DNA from: Guillardia theta CCMP2712
Taxonomy: Eukaryota; Cryptophyceae; Pyrenomonadales; Geminigeraceae
Reading direction: 5' to 3'
Length of the DNA: 24,661 nt
Assembly (NCBI RefSeq): GCF_000315625.1
Contig: NW_005434633.1
Span: 129,343 to 154,003, forward strand
Position numbers and translations under genes: made by a program. The notes below the pieces were generated by a model. It did not search any database, was not told the DNA's origin, and worked only from the letters and a program-made list of their open reading frames with translations. This document shows positions 8,391 through 18,800 of this stretch, piece after piece (position 1 is the first letter of the stretch; every line of letters begins with the position of its first letter).

Positions 8391-10941
8391 TCAGTTCACC
8401 CACGAGCCGGACGAGCTGCACTCACTCATGTAAGGCCGCAGGATGGTCTGCCTCATGGACTTGACCATGCTCTCCTGCAGGCTCTGAAGCTTCTCCGACT
8501 TCTCCTCCGCGCTCGCGACAGCGCTTCGCATCCTGGATGGAACATCAGAACGCGATATGCAACGAAAGGAGATGAAGAGGGAAGGAGGGGAAGTATTCGA
8601 AGGGAGGTAGTGGGCAGGTGGGAGTGATTGAGAACACGAGGAAGGGAACACGGAGGGAGAAAGCATCTGTGTACCTGTCCATTCCAGTGTTGATGAAGTT
8701 CCTTGCCCACTCAATGAGGTCTGGGAATTCTGAGCAGCCATTCTGACTGAGGAGAAGGTTTCTGTCCATGATGCTCAACTCCTGCGTGAGTGTCTCAGAT
8801 CTGAGTCGAAGATGACGATGAGGGTAGAGGAAGGAGAGGGGAGGAGAGAAGGAGAGGGGAGGAGAGAAGGAGAGGGGAGGAGAGAAGGAGAGGAGAGGAG
8901 AGGAGAGGGGAGGAGAGGAGAGGAGAGGAGAGGAGAGGAGAGGAGAGGAGAGGAGAGGAGAAAAAGTTTTGCATCGTGCGGGAGGGGAAAGGAGGGAGAC
9001 CTGCATCAGGGGATGGGAGGACGGGAGCATAGTTCCGCTCTTGGGGAGCTTGGCGAATTTCTCATCCGTGTCTAGGAGGTCAATCAATGACTTCACATCA
9101 GCTCGACTCTGCTCCCTACCTTTCACTTTGGTCGACGCCTCGTACACGCTCTCCCACTTCCTCTCCTCCTCCTGCACAGATCCGTAACCACAACACACAT
9201 CCACTGTCTTCCCAAGAACAGCTCCTCACCTGGAACTTGGCCAGCAGCGCCTTCAGCTCTGCCTCCTCAGCTGTCCGCTGGTCGTTGAGAGGGTTTGGCT
9301 TTGGCCTCTCAACCTCTCCTCGTGCGTAAGCGGTCTGAGCAGGCAGCCGGTGGTTGGAGAGACGCTTCATCTTGTTGATCGTCACTCTCTCTGTCTCCAT
9401 GATGAACTGAGCGCAGATTTCCTCGAAGGCCTCGACCAGTTGTGGAGCCTCGTGGCCATAGACACGCCTGGCGGGTTGAAAATTCACCGCAGCGAAGGAG
9501 CAGTCGATCCTGTCCTGCTTACCTCACACTCGCCGTCTCAGCTTCTACGATGAGTTCGAGCAGCTTCTGCAGTCTCCGAGGCTCCTGCGCATCCTCCACA
9601 TCACCAACCAAACCGCGTCGCGCCAAGTCAAACGGAACCGGAAGGTCAGCAGGAATCTCCTCGTGAAGGACCTGAGCAGCAGACACGATTGAGATGGAGG
9701 ATTACATCATCAGCTCTCCAGCTCACCAGCTTTGAGAAGTTGCTCTTGTACTCGGGAAGCTTGGCCTCGCCATCATGGGCCGGGAGATCTTTGCCAGCCT
9801 CAGCTTTGGACGGCTGTGAAGTCGTCAAGGGTTGAACCACGACAAATAAAGGCTCACTCTCTCCGACTTGGAAGACTTCTTGGAAGCTGCCGGCTGATCA
9901 TCGTGGACCTTACTTGCACGCTCACTCTACAGATGCGATCAGAACATGCCGCTGTCCTGCCGATGCTTCATACCTTGCGGTGATGTGAAGCATGAGGGCT
10001 TCGAGCAGATTTCTTCTCCACCTGCTCCTGTCAGGAGCATCAACTACCACCATCGCATCACACGTCAGTTGGACCTTCTTTGACTTCTTCGCAACTGATG
10101 CCTCAACAGGCTCTTCCTCGCTGACCTCCTCCTCGATCGTCTGTACGGCAAGCATCAGATTGTGCTGAGGACGCATGCCATCGCTCTTTCATCACCCGCT
10201 TCTTGGACTCCTTCTCAGACAAATGCTGCGAGGCTCGTACGTGAGCGAGTGTTTGAGATGAGGTGCATGTGACTGACCTTGTGAGCTGTCTTGGAAGACC
10301 TGGATGACTTCTCGTCCTGGCCAACAGACATTACTTGCATGTTCGGAGGTTACACGAGATTATATGAATTACCCTTTGGCTATGAGATTCTCTCTTGCTG
10401 TGTTCTTTTGTTTTCTTTCGCTCATCGCGCTCCTGATCAACTTCTGCTTTCTCAGTTCGTTTGTTCTCGTGGTGGTTTTCTTTTGTTCTTGATTCCTGGG
10501 TTGGATTAGAAAAGAAAGAAGAGACCCGCCCTGCTTTCTCACATGCTGGGATTCCCTGCCTCTCCTGTGTTCAGTTTCATGCCTTGACTTTCGATCACTT
10601 GCATCAGTCTGCATGCATCATCAAACATCGTCCAACGATCATGATCAAAATTGATTGCTCCTCCACACCTTCCGTGATTTCTGCTGGGTTGCACCAGACT
10701 CCTGCCAGCATGTGAGATGATCACTTCTTCCTGATCGCTACTGTCAGACCCTCGTGATCTTGGAGCTTCTGCCCTCCTGTGGCCATTCTCCACTCACGTC
10801 CGAGTGATCTGACTCATTCTCTTCGCGATCTTCTTTCGCTTGTCTGCATTCAGGCTCACTGCTACATCCGAATTCGACGATGCGTCACCTGAAGACAGAC
10901 TTGCGCTTGCGGTTGTCAGTCATCGATCCTGTATTCTGCAT
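8391..10941 (-). CDS. coiled-coil protein resembling kinetochore subunit Dsn1/Mis13, about 11 exons
   Basis: Exons (minus): 10941-10889, 10843-10798, 10316-10278, 10140-10075, 9926-9858, 9813-9727, 9671-9523, 9467-9230, 9171-9001, 8793-8675, 8532-8391, about 392 codons, all phases compatible. The N-terminal quarter is Ser/Lys/Glu-rich with basic clusters (NRKRKS, KKSKK), suggesting a nuclear protein. The core reads EIPADLPVPFDLARRG, then PRRLQKLLELIVEAE, then RPKPNPLNDQRTAEEAELKALLAKF and EEERKWESVYE. The order of an IP/LP motif, a basic helix, an NP-N motif and a Leu/Glu coiled coil ending in W is what I recall from Mis13/Dsn1 proteins, but sequence identity is low. Exons may be missing in the 481-nt gap 10317-10797. 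A strong donor at 8425 and acceptor at 8320 allow a different C-terminus ending at 8294. Confidence 0.5.
8822..8960. repeat. intronic GGAGA minisatellite
   Basis: A tandem purine array on the plus strand: first longer units (AGGAGAGGGGAGGAGAGA-like, about 18 bp), then simple GGAGA pentamers. It sits within the 207-nt intron 8794-9000 of the Dsn1-like gene and accounts for most of that intron. Confidence 0.88.
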
Positions 10942-11832
10942 AGTTGATTCAAAATTGACAGAGGTGTTATACATCTTCTCCACTATCTTCACTCTGACAA
11001 AACTCTCATTCTTTCTCCTTCACCTCCCTTGTCTGAACTTCTGTCCCTCACTGATCTAGACACCATCTCCTGTCCTCTCCTCCCTGCTCATCATGTCGTG
11101 CCATGTTCTCCTCCTGCGCCCTTTCCCACCTCTGTCTCCTCTTCCTCCTCCCCGTCCCATCACCCTACCCTCCCCTTCCCTCGCTAGCGATCCCGTCAGG
11201 CCGCCATTTTGAATTTAAACCGTTGAAGGTAGCGTGGTAACGTTCCAAACCAGATTGTAACCGCCGCACAAAAATTTAGAACAGAATCTGGGATAACAAT
11301 CTATTTCAGTCTGTGACGTATTCTAGGATAGATTCTAGGGCAAAATCTGGATCATCGAGTGGGAGCGAAATGAGTCCAGTGGAGGAATGAAGAGGGTTTG
11401 GGGATGGTGATGACGAAGGAGGAGGAGGAGGATGGTGGAGACGGCATGCAGATGGTCATGAAGATCAGCATGATAATGGCAAGGGGCGTGACAACGATGT
11501 GGAGAGTGAGTATGAGACTGAGGAAGAGGATGAGAACGTTTTTCTCGTTTGTTTGTGCTCCATGCAAGTCAGCATTGGAAGTAAGTCGCTGGCGCTAGAG
11601 CCGAGGCAGGAAGTGTAGGAGGAGGCAGTGAATGTGTAGAAAGAGGTCTCGGTCCGGGGTCTACTAGAAGCTGTGAAGGTAGAGAGGAGGGGATGCTTGG
11701 AAGGCGGTCGACGACTCTTTCTGTCGGCATGGATTGATACTTGCGCGGTGCAGTTGGATAGCTCGTCAAACAGAACAGACAAGAGAAGAGTTTTGCTTGC
11801 AAACTGCTTGTTCGCCTCAACGCAAGCCGACC
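10942..11832. other. divergent intergenic region between the Dsn1-like gene and METTL9
   Basis: 10975-11195 is a pyrimidine-dominated tract on the plus strand. 11205-11345 is markedly more AT-rich than its surroundings, begins with a CCGCCATTTT motif and carries short direct repeats (ATTCTAGG at 11320 and 11332; several AATCTGG-like words). 11350-11820 is purine-rich with scattered GGAGGA. The METTL9 frame is open upstream of its ATG to at least 11734. No GC-rich block or 30-nt box is present here, unlike other 5' flanks in the window. Confidence 0.55.
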
Positions 11833-13866
11833 ATGCCGAAGTATTGGGTCAACAGGAGCTTGCAGAGCAACATGTCGCATGAAAGCCTCATCCGCGAGTA
11901 CTCGCTGACGTCGCTGGATGCTCTCAAGTCAACGCTGGTTTACTCTTGCAAGCTTGATGAAGTCGACGAAAAGATGTATCACTTGACCTTGTCGCATGCT
12001 CTGCCTGTTGGAGCTGATCGTCCTCCACAGAAGGACCAAATTCGTTCAGTTGTCAGCCACCAATCGCACCCTAGAACAACTCTCTTGTCACCCCCGCCAT
12101 TCGATCTTTGGTTCTCACTCGACGTTTTTGCCAAGAGGAGCTGACTGTTTCTTCCCCTCAGCTTGCTGGCTACGGACGATGGCGGGCATCTTCATGTCCA
12201 ACACAGACGCCAACGCGTACCTTGAGATGTACCACATGCATGTTGTCGACAGAAGTCAACTGGCCTACCTGCTCAGCGAGCCTGTGAGAAGCTGGTGAGC
12301 AGGATAGAGCGAGGTGTGTTGAACTTGTCAAGCAGGAAGGAAGAGAGGGCGGGATCAACGAGCTCACGATCAACTCGACGCTGCATTCCTTCGGCCGGGC
12401 GATCGACATTGGGGCCGGAGACGGCGGGGTGACGCTGGAGCTTGCCCCGCTCTTCTCGGAGGTACCGTTACACCCGACACAACGGTGGAGACATGGGCCC
12501 TGACTCTTGTGTCAAGATCGTAGCGACCGAGGCCTCTCAATCGTGATGGCGCCACGTCAGTCTGCCTGTCCTCACCCTCCTTCCAGATGTGTCGATGCTA
12601 TAGCGCGCAAGGGCATCGAGGTCGTACACACCCAGGTGGGGATGGAGAATATCTGAACTTGTCGGGAAGGATTTCAAACCTTACGATACGTCTTTTCAGG
12701 ACCTGAACTCGTTTCCTTCCAACCGATATGATGTCCTTTCCCTTATCTCTGCCCAGAGATTTCTTTTCACAGGGTAGTCCAGGTTGTCATGTGTTTCAAT
12801 GTCCTGGATCGCTGCTCCTGCCCCCAAGACTTGCTCTTTGATATGCATCGGCTAGCTGTGCAGGAAACAGGTCCCTCCCTCCCTCCCTCCCTCCCTCCCT
12901 CCCTCCTTCCCTCCTTCCCTCCTTCCCTCCCTCCCTCCCTCTTCTTCTTAACCCATCTTGGCTTCTCTCCACCCTATCCTTCTCCTCCTACGTTCCTTTG
13001 CTGTGCTTCCGTTGTTCTCTCCCACCCAGGTCCTCGTTTCTGTCCTCTTCACTCCCTCAAACTTCTCCATCTGAGCGTGTTGGAGCAGGAAGGATAGTCT
13101 TGGCCGTCGCCTTACCGTCCGTTCTTCGCGCCAAACTACCTGCTGCTCGCTGAATTTCGCTCCAGCTTCCGCCCCTACGTCGAGTGTGGAGCTATGGGGA
13201 AAAAATGTCCTCCTGAGCAGGTGTGGACGGCGTGAACATGATTGTGGGGTCGTCACAGTGTACAGGACCTGAAGCTGAACCCACGAGCATCGTGGGAGGC
13301 GGCGGTGAACGAGTTCCAGGAGAAGGCAAGGGGCACTTGCTGTTCAGAGCCGTTGGTGACTCAAGTTCAGATTCTGACGCCCAACAAGCTCCAAGTGATC
13401 AGCTTCTCTAGAGTCCCGTATCTCTGTCAAGGAGACGTCGACAGTCCGTGAGTGGATAGACAAGCTGTGATGGGAAATGATTGAAATGTGGTGGTGGCGA
13501 CTGTGATGATGGTGGTGATGGTGATGGTGATGGTGATGGTGACGGTGGTGAGACGGTGACGGTGATGGTGACGGTAATGATGATGATGATGATGATGACG
13601 ATGATGATGACGATGATGATGATGATGATGATGATGATTGTTGAGGTATTGAAATGATGGTGTTAGTTCTGTGGTTGCAAATGATGATTGAGGGACGAAA
13701 AGGAGTAGACGACGAAGGTTGAGATGATTACAATCGAAATAGATGTGACAGCGATGACATGGATAGCGCTGATTGGGGATGATAATTAGAGACTATCGCA
13801 ATGACAATGATTTGCAGTTACTACGTTCTGGACGACGCAGTGTTTGTGTTGAAACCAGCGGTATAG
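11833..13866 (+). CDS. METTL9: METTL9/DREV-type protein-histidine methyltransferase, 12 exons
   Basis: Exons: 11833-11975, 12031-12086, 12162-12283, 12336-12461, 12517-12542, 12587-12635, 12700-12732, 12783-12870, 13089-13116, 13166-13220, 13266-13447, 13818-13866. They total 957 nt, 318 residues, all phases closing. SAM-binding motif I is AIDIGAGDGGVT (129-140), followed by IVATEASQS, CFNVLDRCSCP, GRIVLAVALPFRPYVE, RVPYLCQGD and the terminal YYVLDDAVFVLKP. This set and order are diagnostic of METTL9. The family uses SAM to methylate the N-pros atom of His in HxH-type motifs of target proteins. The ATG has a good context (GCCGACCATGC). Exons 5, 7 and 9 are micro-exons of 26, 33 and 28 nt. Introns are 44-75 nt except two that carry simple repeats (218 and 370 nt). 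The break between ALP and FRPYVE is an intron (13117-13165), not a frameshift. Confidence 0.93.
12871..12942. repeat. intronic (CCCT)n microsatellite
   Basis: Tandem CCCT units with a few CTTC variants, directly after the donor site of METTL9 intron 8 (12871-13088). Confidence 0.88.
13493..13638. repeat. intronic (GGTGAT)n / (GAT)n microsatellite
   Basis: GGTGAT hexamers with GGTGAC variants grade into a run of GAT triplets within METTL9 intron 11 (13448-13817, 370 nt, the longest confidently bounded intron in the window). Confidence 0.88.
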
Positions 13867-14136
13867 TTGATCGGCCAGAAGAGGAAGAGGCAAGAATCGT
13901 GTGAATAGGACTGACATTTGCAGAGCTCTTTTCTGTGCTCATTTTACATCTTGAATAAATAATTTACACTTCGCCATCGGTATTCACTATCTTGCTAATC
14001 AGAGCCTTGTCACACCTTACTCTGTCCAGACTGTCTGAGTACTTCCAACTAAGATCTCAGCAGTTCTGTTTGCACAGTCAGGTTCCTTGCTCACGGCCAT
14101 CCTTCATGTCTGAACGTGTTTGATCACCATCAACAG
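13867..14136. other. convergent intergenic gap
   Basis: This gap lies between the METTL9 stop and the likely stop of the minus-strand NF-YC-like gene. It contains a plus-strand AATAAA (13954-13959) 88 nt after the METTL9 stop. A further small exon of the NF-YC-like gene may lie here, because a strong GTAAGT donor sits at 14165. Confidence 0.45.
13954..13959 (+). terminator. candidate poly(A) signal AATAAA for METTL9
   Basis: A canonical AATAAA hexamer in an AT-rich patch (GAATAAATAATTTACA) 88 nt after the METTL9 stop codon. Position and sequence fit a cleavage signal, but whether this organism uses AATAAA is not shown by the window. Confidence 0.35.
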
Positions 14137-15377
14137 TCAGCATGCGCTCAGAAAAAGAAACTTACTGTCAACAACGTCATCCCTACGAGCCACATCCAGG
14201 AGAAAGTCGCAATAATCCGTCCTTTCAACAGCACCGAGCAGGTCCTCCTGCAACATTGACAAGTCAAACCAACACCTTCAGACCTTGATCACAACAACCA
14301 GCCCCACAGTCCTTCTGGTCGAAGATTGGTTCTGCATGTATAGCTCACTCCTCTTTGCGAGGTCCATTGCAAATAGCTCGCACGCTCGGGCCATGATCTG
14401 TCTCCATACTCAGAACTCTCAAACAAAGTTTCATAGGTGTGTTTCAGACGACACTCGTTCACCAACATAACAACAACATTCGTGCACCAACATAACAACA
14501 ACATTCGTTCACTAACATAGCAACAACATTCGCGCACCAACAGAACAACGGCATTCGTTCACCAACATAACATACATCTCATCGCATACTCACATAACAT
14601 GCGTCTTCTCTTATCTCCAACGAAGGCGCTTGTTTCCCCTTGGCTACTTTCGCCTTCGAGCTCGTCGGCTCGCTCATTTTCAGCTCCTCAACGCTAGCAC
14701 TGCGCATGATCTGCATGCCAGTCAGCCTCGTCCCCATCGCTCGCCCTTGGCAAACTAACTCGCTTCACTGCTCGCGGTTTGAGCTCAAGCTGTTTGACAA
14801 CATCTTTCGGAATATTGGCACATTCCAACGATCGCTCCGACCAGAACCTGCCATGTCATCAGCAGGAGCAGGAGGATCTCAAAGGCGGGAGAGGAGAGGA
14901 CGCAGGAGAGCGAGAGAGGAAGGGAAGGAGAGTTGCAAGAGACGGAGGATAAGGGGTCTTAGGGGAAGTGGAGGTGGGTAAGGAAGAAACACGCAAGGGC
15001 AGCACGCACCCGAGCAGTTGGTTCATATTCTTCTCGTGAAACTCGGCTTGAAATCTCTGCCTCTTGCTCACGCACAGGGAGGGAGGATGGATCCACTCCA
15101 GCTGCTCCAGCGCTTCGTTGATGTCCTCCCCTCCTCTGGACGTTGGCACAGGAGTGACCGCATGGGATTCCTTGACGCTGCTTCCAGCAGCAGCGAAGGG
15201 GAGAGGAGGAGGAGGAAGTCTGTGCGAGGAGAGCGTGATCGGAGCCATGTCCCTGCTCCCTTCCGCTGACCCTGCTCTCGTCTCCTCCTCCCCTCCTTCC
15301 ATCCTTCGGCAAAAGTGTATGTCTAAGTGTGACCTGAAATATTTTCGAAGGACAAAATCCTTCTTTGTCAGGCCCAT
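14137..15377 (-). CDS. NF-YC-type histone-fold transcription factor subunit, 5 exons
   Basis: Exons (minus): 15377-15010, 14847-14760, 14710-14594, 14397-14299, 14247-14137 (or ending at 14166 if a GTAAGT donor is used). NF-YC landmarks appear in order across exons: LLGFWSERSLE (FW motif before the fold), LELKPRAVKRIMRS (LPLARIKKIM helix), IMARACELFAMDLAKRS (AKACEMFILELTLRS helix), RRTVGLEDLLGAVERTD (RRTLQRNDIAAAITRTD), YCDFLLDVARRDD (FDFLVDIVPRDE). NF-YC pairs with NF-YB through the histone fold and with NF-YA to bind CCAAT boxes. About 20 extra residues (Ser/Lys-rich) separate the first two histone-fold helices. The start could instead be ATG 15302 or 15249. A Pro/Ser-rich stretch precedes the fold. 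Box copy B lies directly upstream in the same orientation. Confidence 0.74.
14451..14575. repeat. 25-bp x 5 intronic minisatellite
   Basis: Five head-to-tail copies of a 25-bp unit beginning ACATTCGTGCACCAACATAA, at 14451, 14476, 14501, 14526 and 14551. Each differs from the others at a few positions. They occupy most of the 196-nt intron 14398-14593 of the NF-YC-like gene. Confidence 0.9.
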
Positions 15378-15711
15378 GATGTCGACACGGCCCGGCCCGG
15401 GTCACCATCGCACCGGGTGCCGAGCTGAGGCCCGGCCCGGCCGGGCCCGGCCGCCGGGTGGTTGAACTCCGACTCAGGCTCGTGACCGGCTGGCAACACT
15501 CCTCGGACACTGACGGTTGCACACTGGGCGGGGCCCACGAGTCTGGCCGCTGAACCGGCGGTGTGGTGGCTAAGTACGATCATGTTGGCCTCTGACGACA
15601 GTGTCAGGGTCAAGCCTCCTCGACTCTCCTGAATCTCCTCGTACTGATTTTCAGTAACTTAACTTTGAGTAAAGACTGAGCTCGTCGATGTCGATTGGCA
15701 TTCACTCTTTA
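15378..15711 (-). repeat. box element copy B: GC-rich block plus box, upstream of the NF-YC-like gene
   Basis: The whole gap between the ART-ankyrin stop (15712) and the NF-YC-like start (15377), both minus strand. Read on the minus strand it has the box (15670-15638), CAGGAGAGTCGA as in copy A, a mixed segment, then a GC-rich block (15385-15460) of alternating GGCC/CCGG runs that ends almost at the ATG. GTGACC and GTCACGAGCC motifs recur as in copy A. Confidence 0.65.
15638..15670 (-). promoter_or_regulatory. 30-nt box, copy B
   Basis: On the minus strand: ACTCAAAGTTAAGTTA, then CTG, then AAAATCAGTACGAG. It equals copies A and C except for three inserted bases (CTG). It starts about 45 nt after the ART-ankyrin stop and ends 261 nt before the NF-YC-like ATG, same orientation as both genes. 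Confidence 0.75.
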
Positions 15712-15720
15712 TTACTTTTG

Positions 15721-15812
<92 letters not shown>

Positions 15813-18800
15813 CAGCAGCATCAGCATCATCAGCAGCATGTAGAGCATAAAGCTCGTCAAGTTCTGTTCCCGCCTCTGGATTGAGCGCAATCTCTCCAGC
15901 AGATAAGCTCTCCCCCAGCACACCCTTGACAACATCCCAACGCCCTCGTCGCCTTGCATGGTCGGCGCAGGTTCTGCCGTAGGCATCCTTCCTAGCGACG
16001 AGCTCTGTTCCTCCGGCATTCACCAGGGCTCTGACCACATCTACACAACCCATCGAACATGCTGCATGCAACAACGTCCTCCCATGCTCATCCGGAGACA
16101 TGAACGTCTGCCAGCGCTCCTGAAGCTCTGCCAGCAACAAACTTCCTTGCGTGTTGCCGGGGCACATGATGAGGAAGCACATTCTCAGAGCACGAAGGTA
16201 GACATCGTCACACTTTAGGTACTGAGACATTCTTTTCGCCGTGTCTGTCTGAAGGTAGACTTCTGGACCAACCAGCCTCAAGGCTGTTAAAATAGTCCCT
16301 GCGTTCTCCTCGTTCCTCATCTCTTCAAAGCACATCAGGGATTTGTTGTCCTTGCACAGTAAGATTTCCTTTCCAAAAAGCTGCACCAATACCTCAAGTG
16401 CAGCCTGGCTTCCACTTGTACACGCCTCGTGCGCGCACGTCCTACCATTCTTGTCCGCGCACATGACCAGGTCCTTGCCCCCTAGCTCCAGCATGGCCTT
16501 CAGCCCCTCGACGTCTCCACTCGTACACGCCTCGTGGAGGCAGGTCCTACCATTCTCGTCCGCGCACATGACCAGGTCCTTGCCCCCTAGCTCCAGCATG
16601 GCCTTCAGCCCCTCGACGTCTCCACTTGTACACGCCTCGTGGAGGCAGGTCCTACCATTCTCGTCCGCGCACATGACCAGGTCCTTGCCCCCTAGCTCCA
16701 GCATGGCCTTCAGCCCCTCGACGTCTCCACTCGTACACGCCTCGTGCGCGCACGTCCTACCATTCTTGTCCGCGCACATGACCAGGTCCTTGCCCCCTAG
16801 CTCCAGCATGGCCTTCAGCCCCTCGACGTCTCCACTCGTACACGCCTCGTGGAGGCAGGTCCTACCATTCTCGTCCGCGCACATGACCAGGTCCTTGCCC
16901 CCTAGCTCCAGCATGGCCTTCAGCCCCTCGACGTCTCCACTTGTACACGCCTCGTGCGCGCACGTCCTACCATTCTTGTCCGCGCACATGACCAGGTCCT
17001 TGCCCCCTAGCTCCAGCATGGCCTTCAGCCCCTCGACGTCTCCACTCGTACACGCCTCGTGCGCGCATGTCCTACCATTCTTGTCCGCGCACATGACCAG
17101 GTCCTTGCCCCCTAGCTCCAGCATGGCCTTCAGCCCCTCGACGTCTCCACTCGTACACGCCTCGTGGAGGCAGGTCCTACCATTCTTGTCCGCGCACATG
17201 ACCAGGTCCTTGCCCCCTAGCTCCAGCATGGCCTTCAGCCCCTCGACGTCTCCACTCGTACACGCCTCGTGGAGGCAGGTCCTACCATTCTCGTCCGCGC
17301 ACATGACCAGGTCCTTGCCCCCTAGCTCCAGCATGGCCTTCAGCCCCTCGACGTCTCCACTCGTACACGCCTCGTGGAGGCAGGTCCTACCATTCTTGTC
17401 CGCGCACATGACTAGATCTTTGCCCGCGATCTCCAAAAGGATCTTCAGAACGACAGAGTGTTTGTTTTCTGCAGCTTCATGCGCGCAGGTCCTGCCGTGT
17501 AAGGATCGAGTCAAGATCAACTTGACCCCTCCAGCTTCAACGGCGACTCTCATGGCGTCCAGTCGTCCGCGTGAGCAGGCGTCGTGCAGGCATGTTCTAC
17601 CTTCGTCGTCTTGTATGTGAACAATTTCGTTGCCCGCTACCTCTATCAGCGCCTTCAGCACCTCAGCAGACCCGTTCTTACAAGCCTCATGCGCACCGGT
17701 CCTCTGGTTTCTCCGAGACATCAAGGCAAGCTTTTTGCCTCCGACCCCCAACACTACCCTGAGCGCGTCCGCGTGTCCGTTGTCGCATGCTAAGTGCGCG
17801 CAAGTCGACGAGTTGTTTCTGATTTCCCAGAAAAGCTCTTCATTGCCTGCCTCAGCCGCGAGCTTTACAAGCGTCTTCAAGACCTCCGCTTGTCCGTGCT
17901 CACAGGCAACATGGGCACAGGTGTTTCCCAGATCATCTTTCCACTTTAGAATCTCAGTTCCCTTGAGTTCAACAAGCAGCAAAACTAGATGCACCTGCCC
18001 GTACTCACACGCTGCATGCAGCACGGTTGTCCTGGTCTTGACGGTTTGAAACACCAATGTTGCTCCCGACTCAATCAGCTTTCGTGTTGTGTGAGTGTAT
18101 CCCAAGGAGATTGCAAGTTCGATGTAGCTGCTCCTCGTGTCACTGTACCTCATGCTTCCATCCAGCTTATGGCCTGCGAGCTTGAGAATCTGTAGCAGAT
18201 CCGCCTGTCCCCTCTCGACAGCTTCAGCAGCGGCGGATAGTTCCCATCGATTGATCGTTGCCGGCCAGAGACCCAGCAGCTTGCATGTCTCAGCAGCTGC
18301 CTCTGCTCGCTCCTGGTCGTCAGTGTCGACAGCCCATACCTTCCTTGTCAGGTGAGCTAGCTTGCGCTGGTGCACCATCCTCAGATCCTCCCTGACTAAT
18401 CGGTCGCACGCGTCTCCAGACGTGTGCTTCAACCAGAAGTCTAACTTGTTCATGGACATCTTCTTCAGATTCGCTGCCTGGGTGAGAGCTTGGATATGGA
18501 ACGCGTCATCATTGAATTCATGAGCCTTCGACTCCCGGTACACCCTCAACAACTCATTGCACTCGTCGGTGATAGACTGCTTCAACTTCCAATGATTACC
18601 TTCATGTATGTCCCAATCGCTCTTGGAGAGTCGTTCGTTTACCTCCGCAGACGCCATCACGACATTGAGATTGGACTCAATATCCTCCACTATGTTGCTG
18701 ATCAAGGCCATGAAGAGCTGTTTCCTCTTTCCCAGTATGTCTTCGATCGTCGAACAAGTCATGTTGGAGTTGATCTTCAAAGGCAACACACGGACCAGCA

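Noticed and set aside
11398-11598. Met-rich plus-strand frame upstream of METTL9
   Set aside because: Built from GATG/GGAGGA low-complexity sequence; no conserved motif and no consistent splice to METTL9 exon 1.
13089-13220. Apparent frameshift in METTL9 between ALP and the frame reading PYRPFFAPNY
   Set aside because: A 49-nt GT-AG intron (13117-13165) joins ALP to FRPYVE, exactly matching the family. The tempting YRPFF reading is intron sequence.
14451-14575. CRISPR-like direct repeats
   Set aside because: Units are contiguous 25-bp tandem copies with no spacers, in an intron of a eukaryotic gene.
15378-15640. tRNA-like SINE with Pol III A and B boxes in the GC-rich elements
   Set aside because: I looked for TRGCNNAGTGG and GGTTCGANNCC in copies A-D and found only weak partial matches, no cloverleaf and no A-rich tail.
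16343-17620. 425-codon plus-strand open frame through the ankyrin repeats
   Set aside because: Antisense shadow: the 105-bp unit is a multiple of three, so any frame lacking a stop in one unit is open throughout. The minus strand has a clear ankyrin/ART product.
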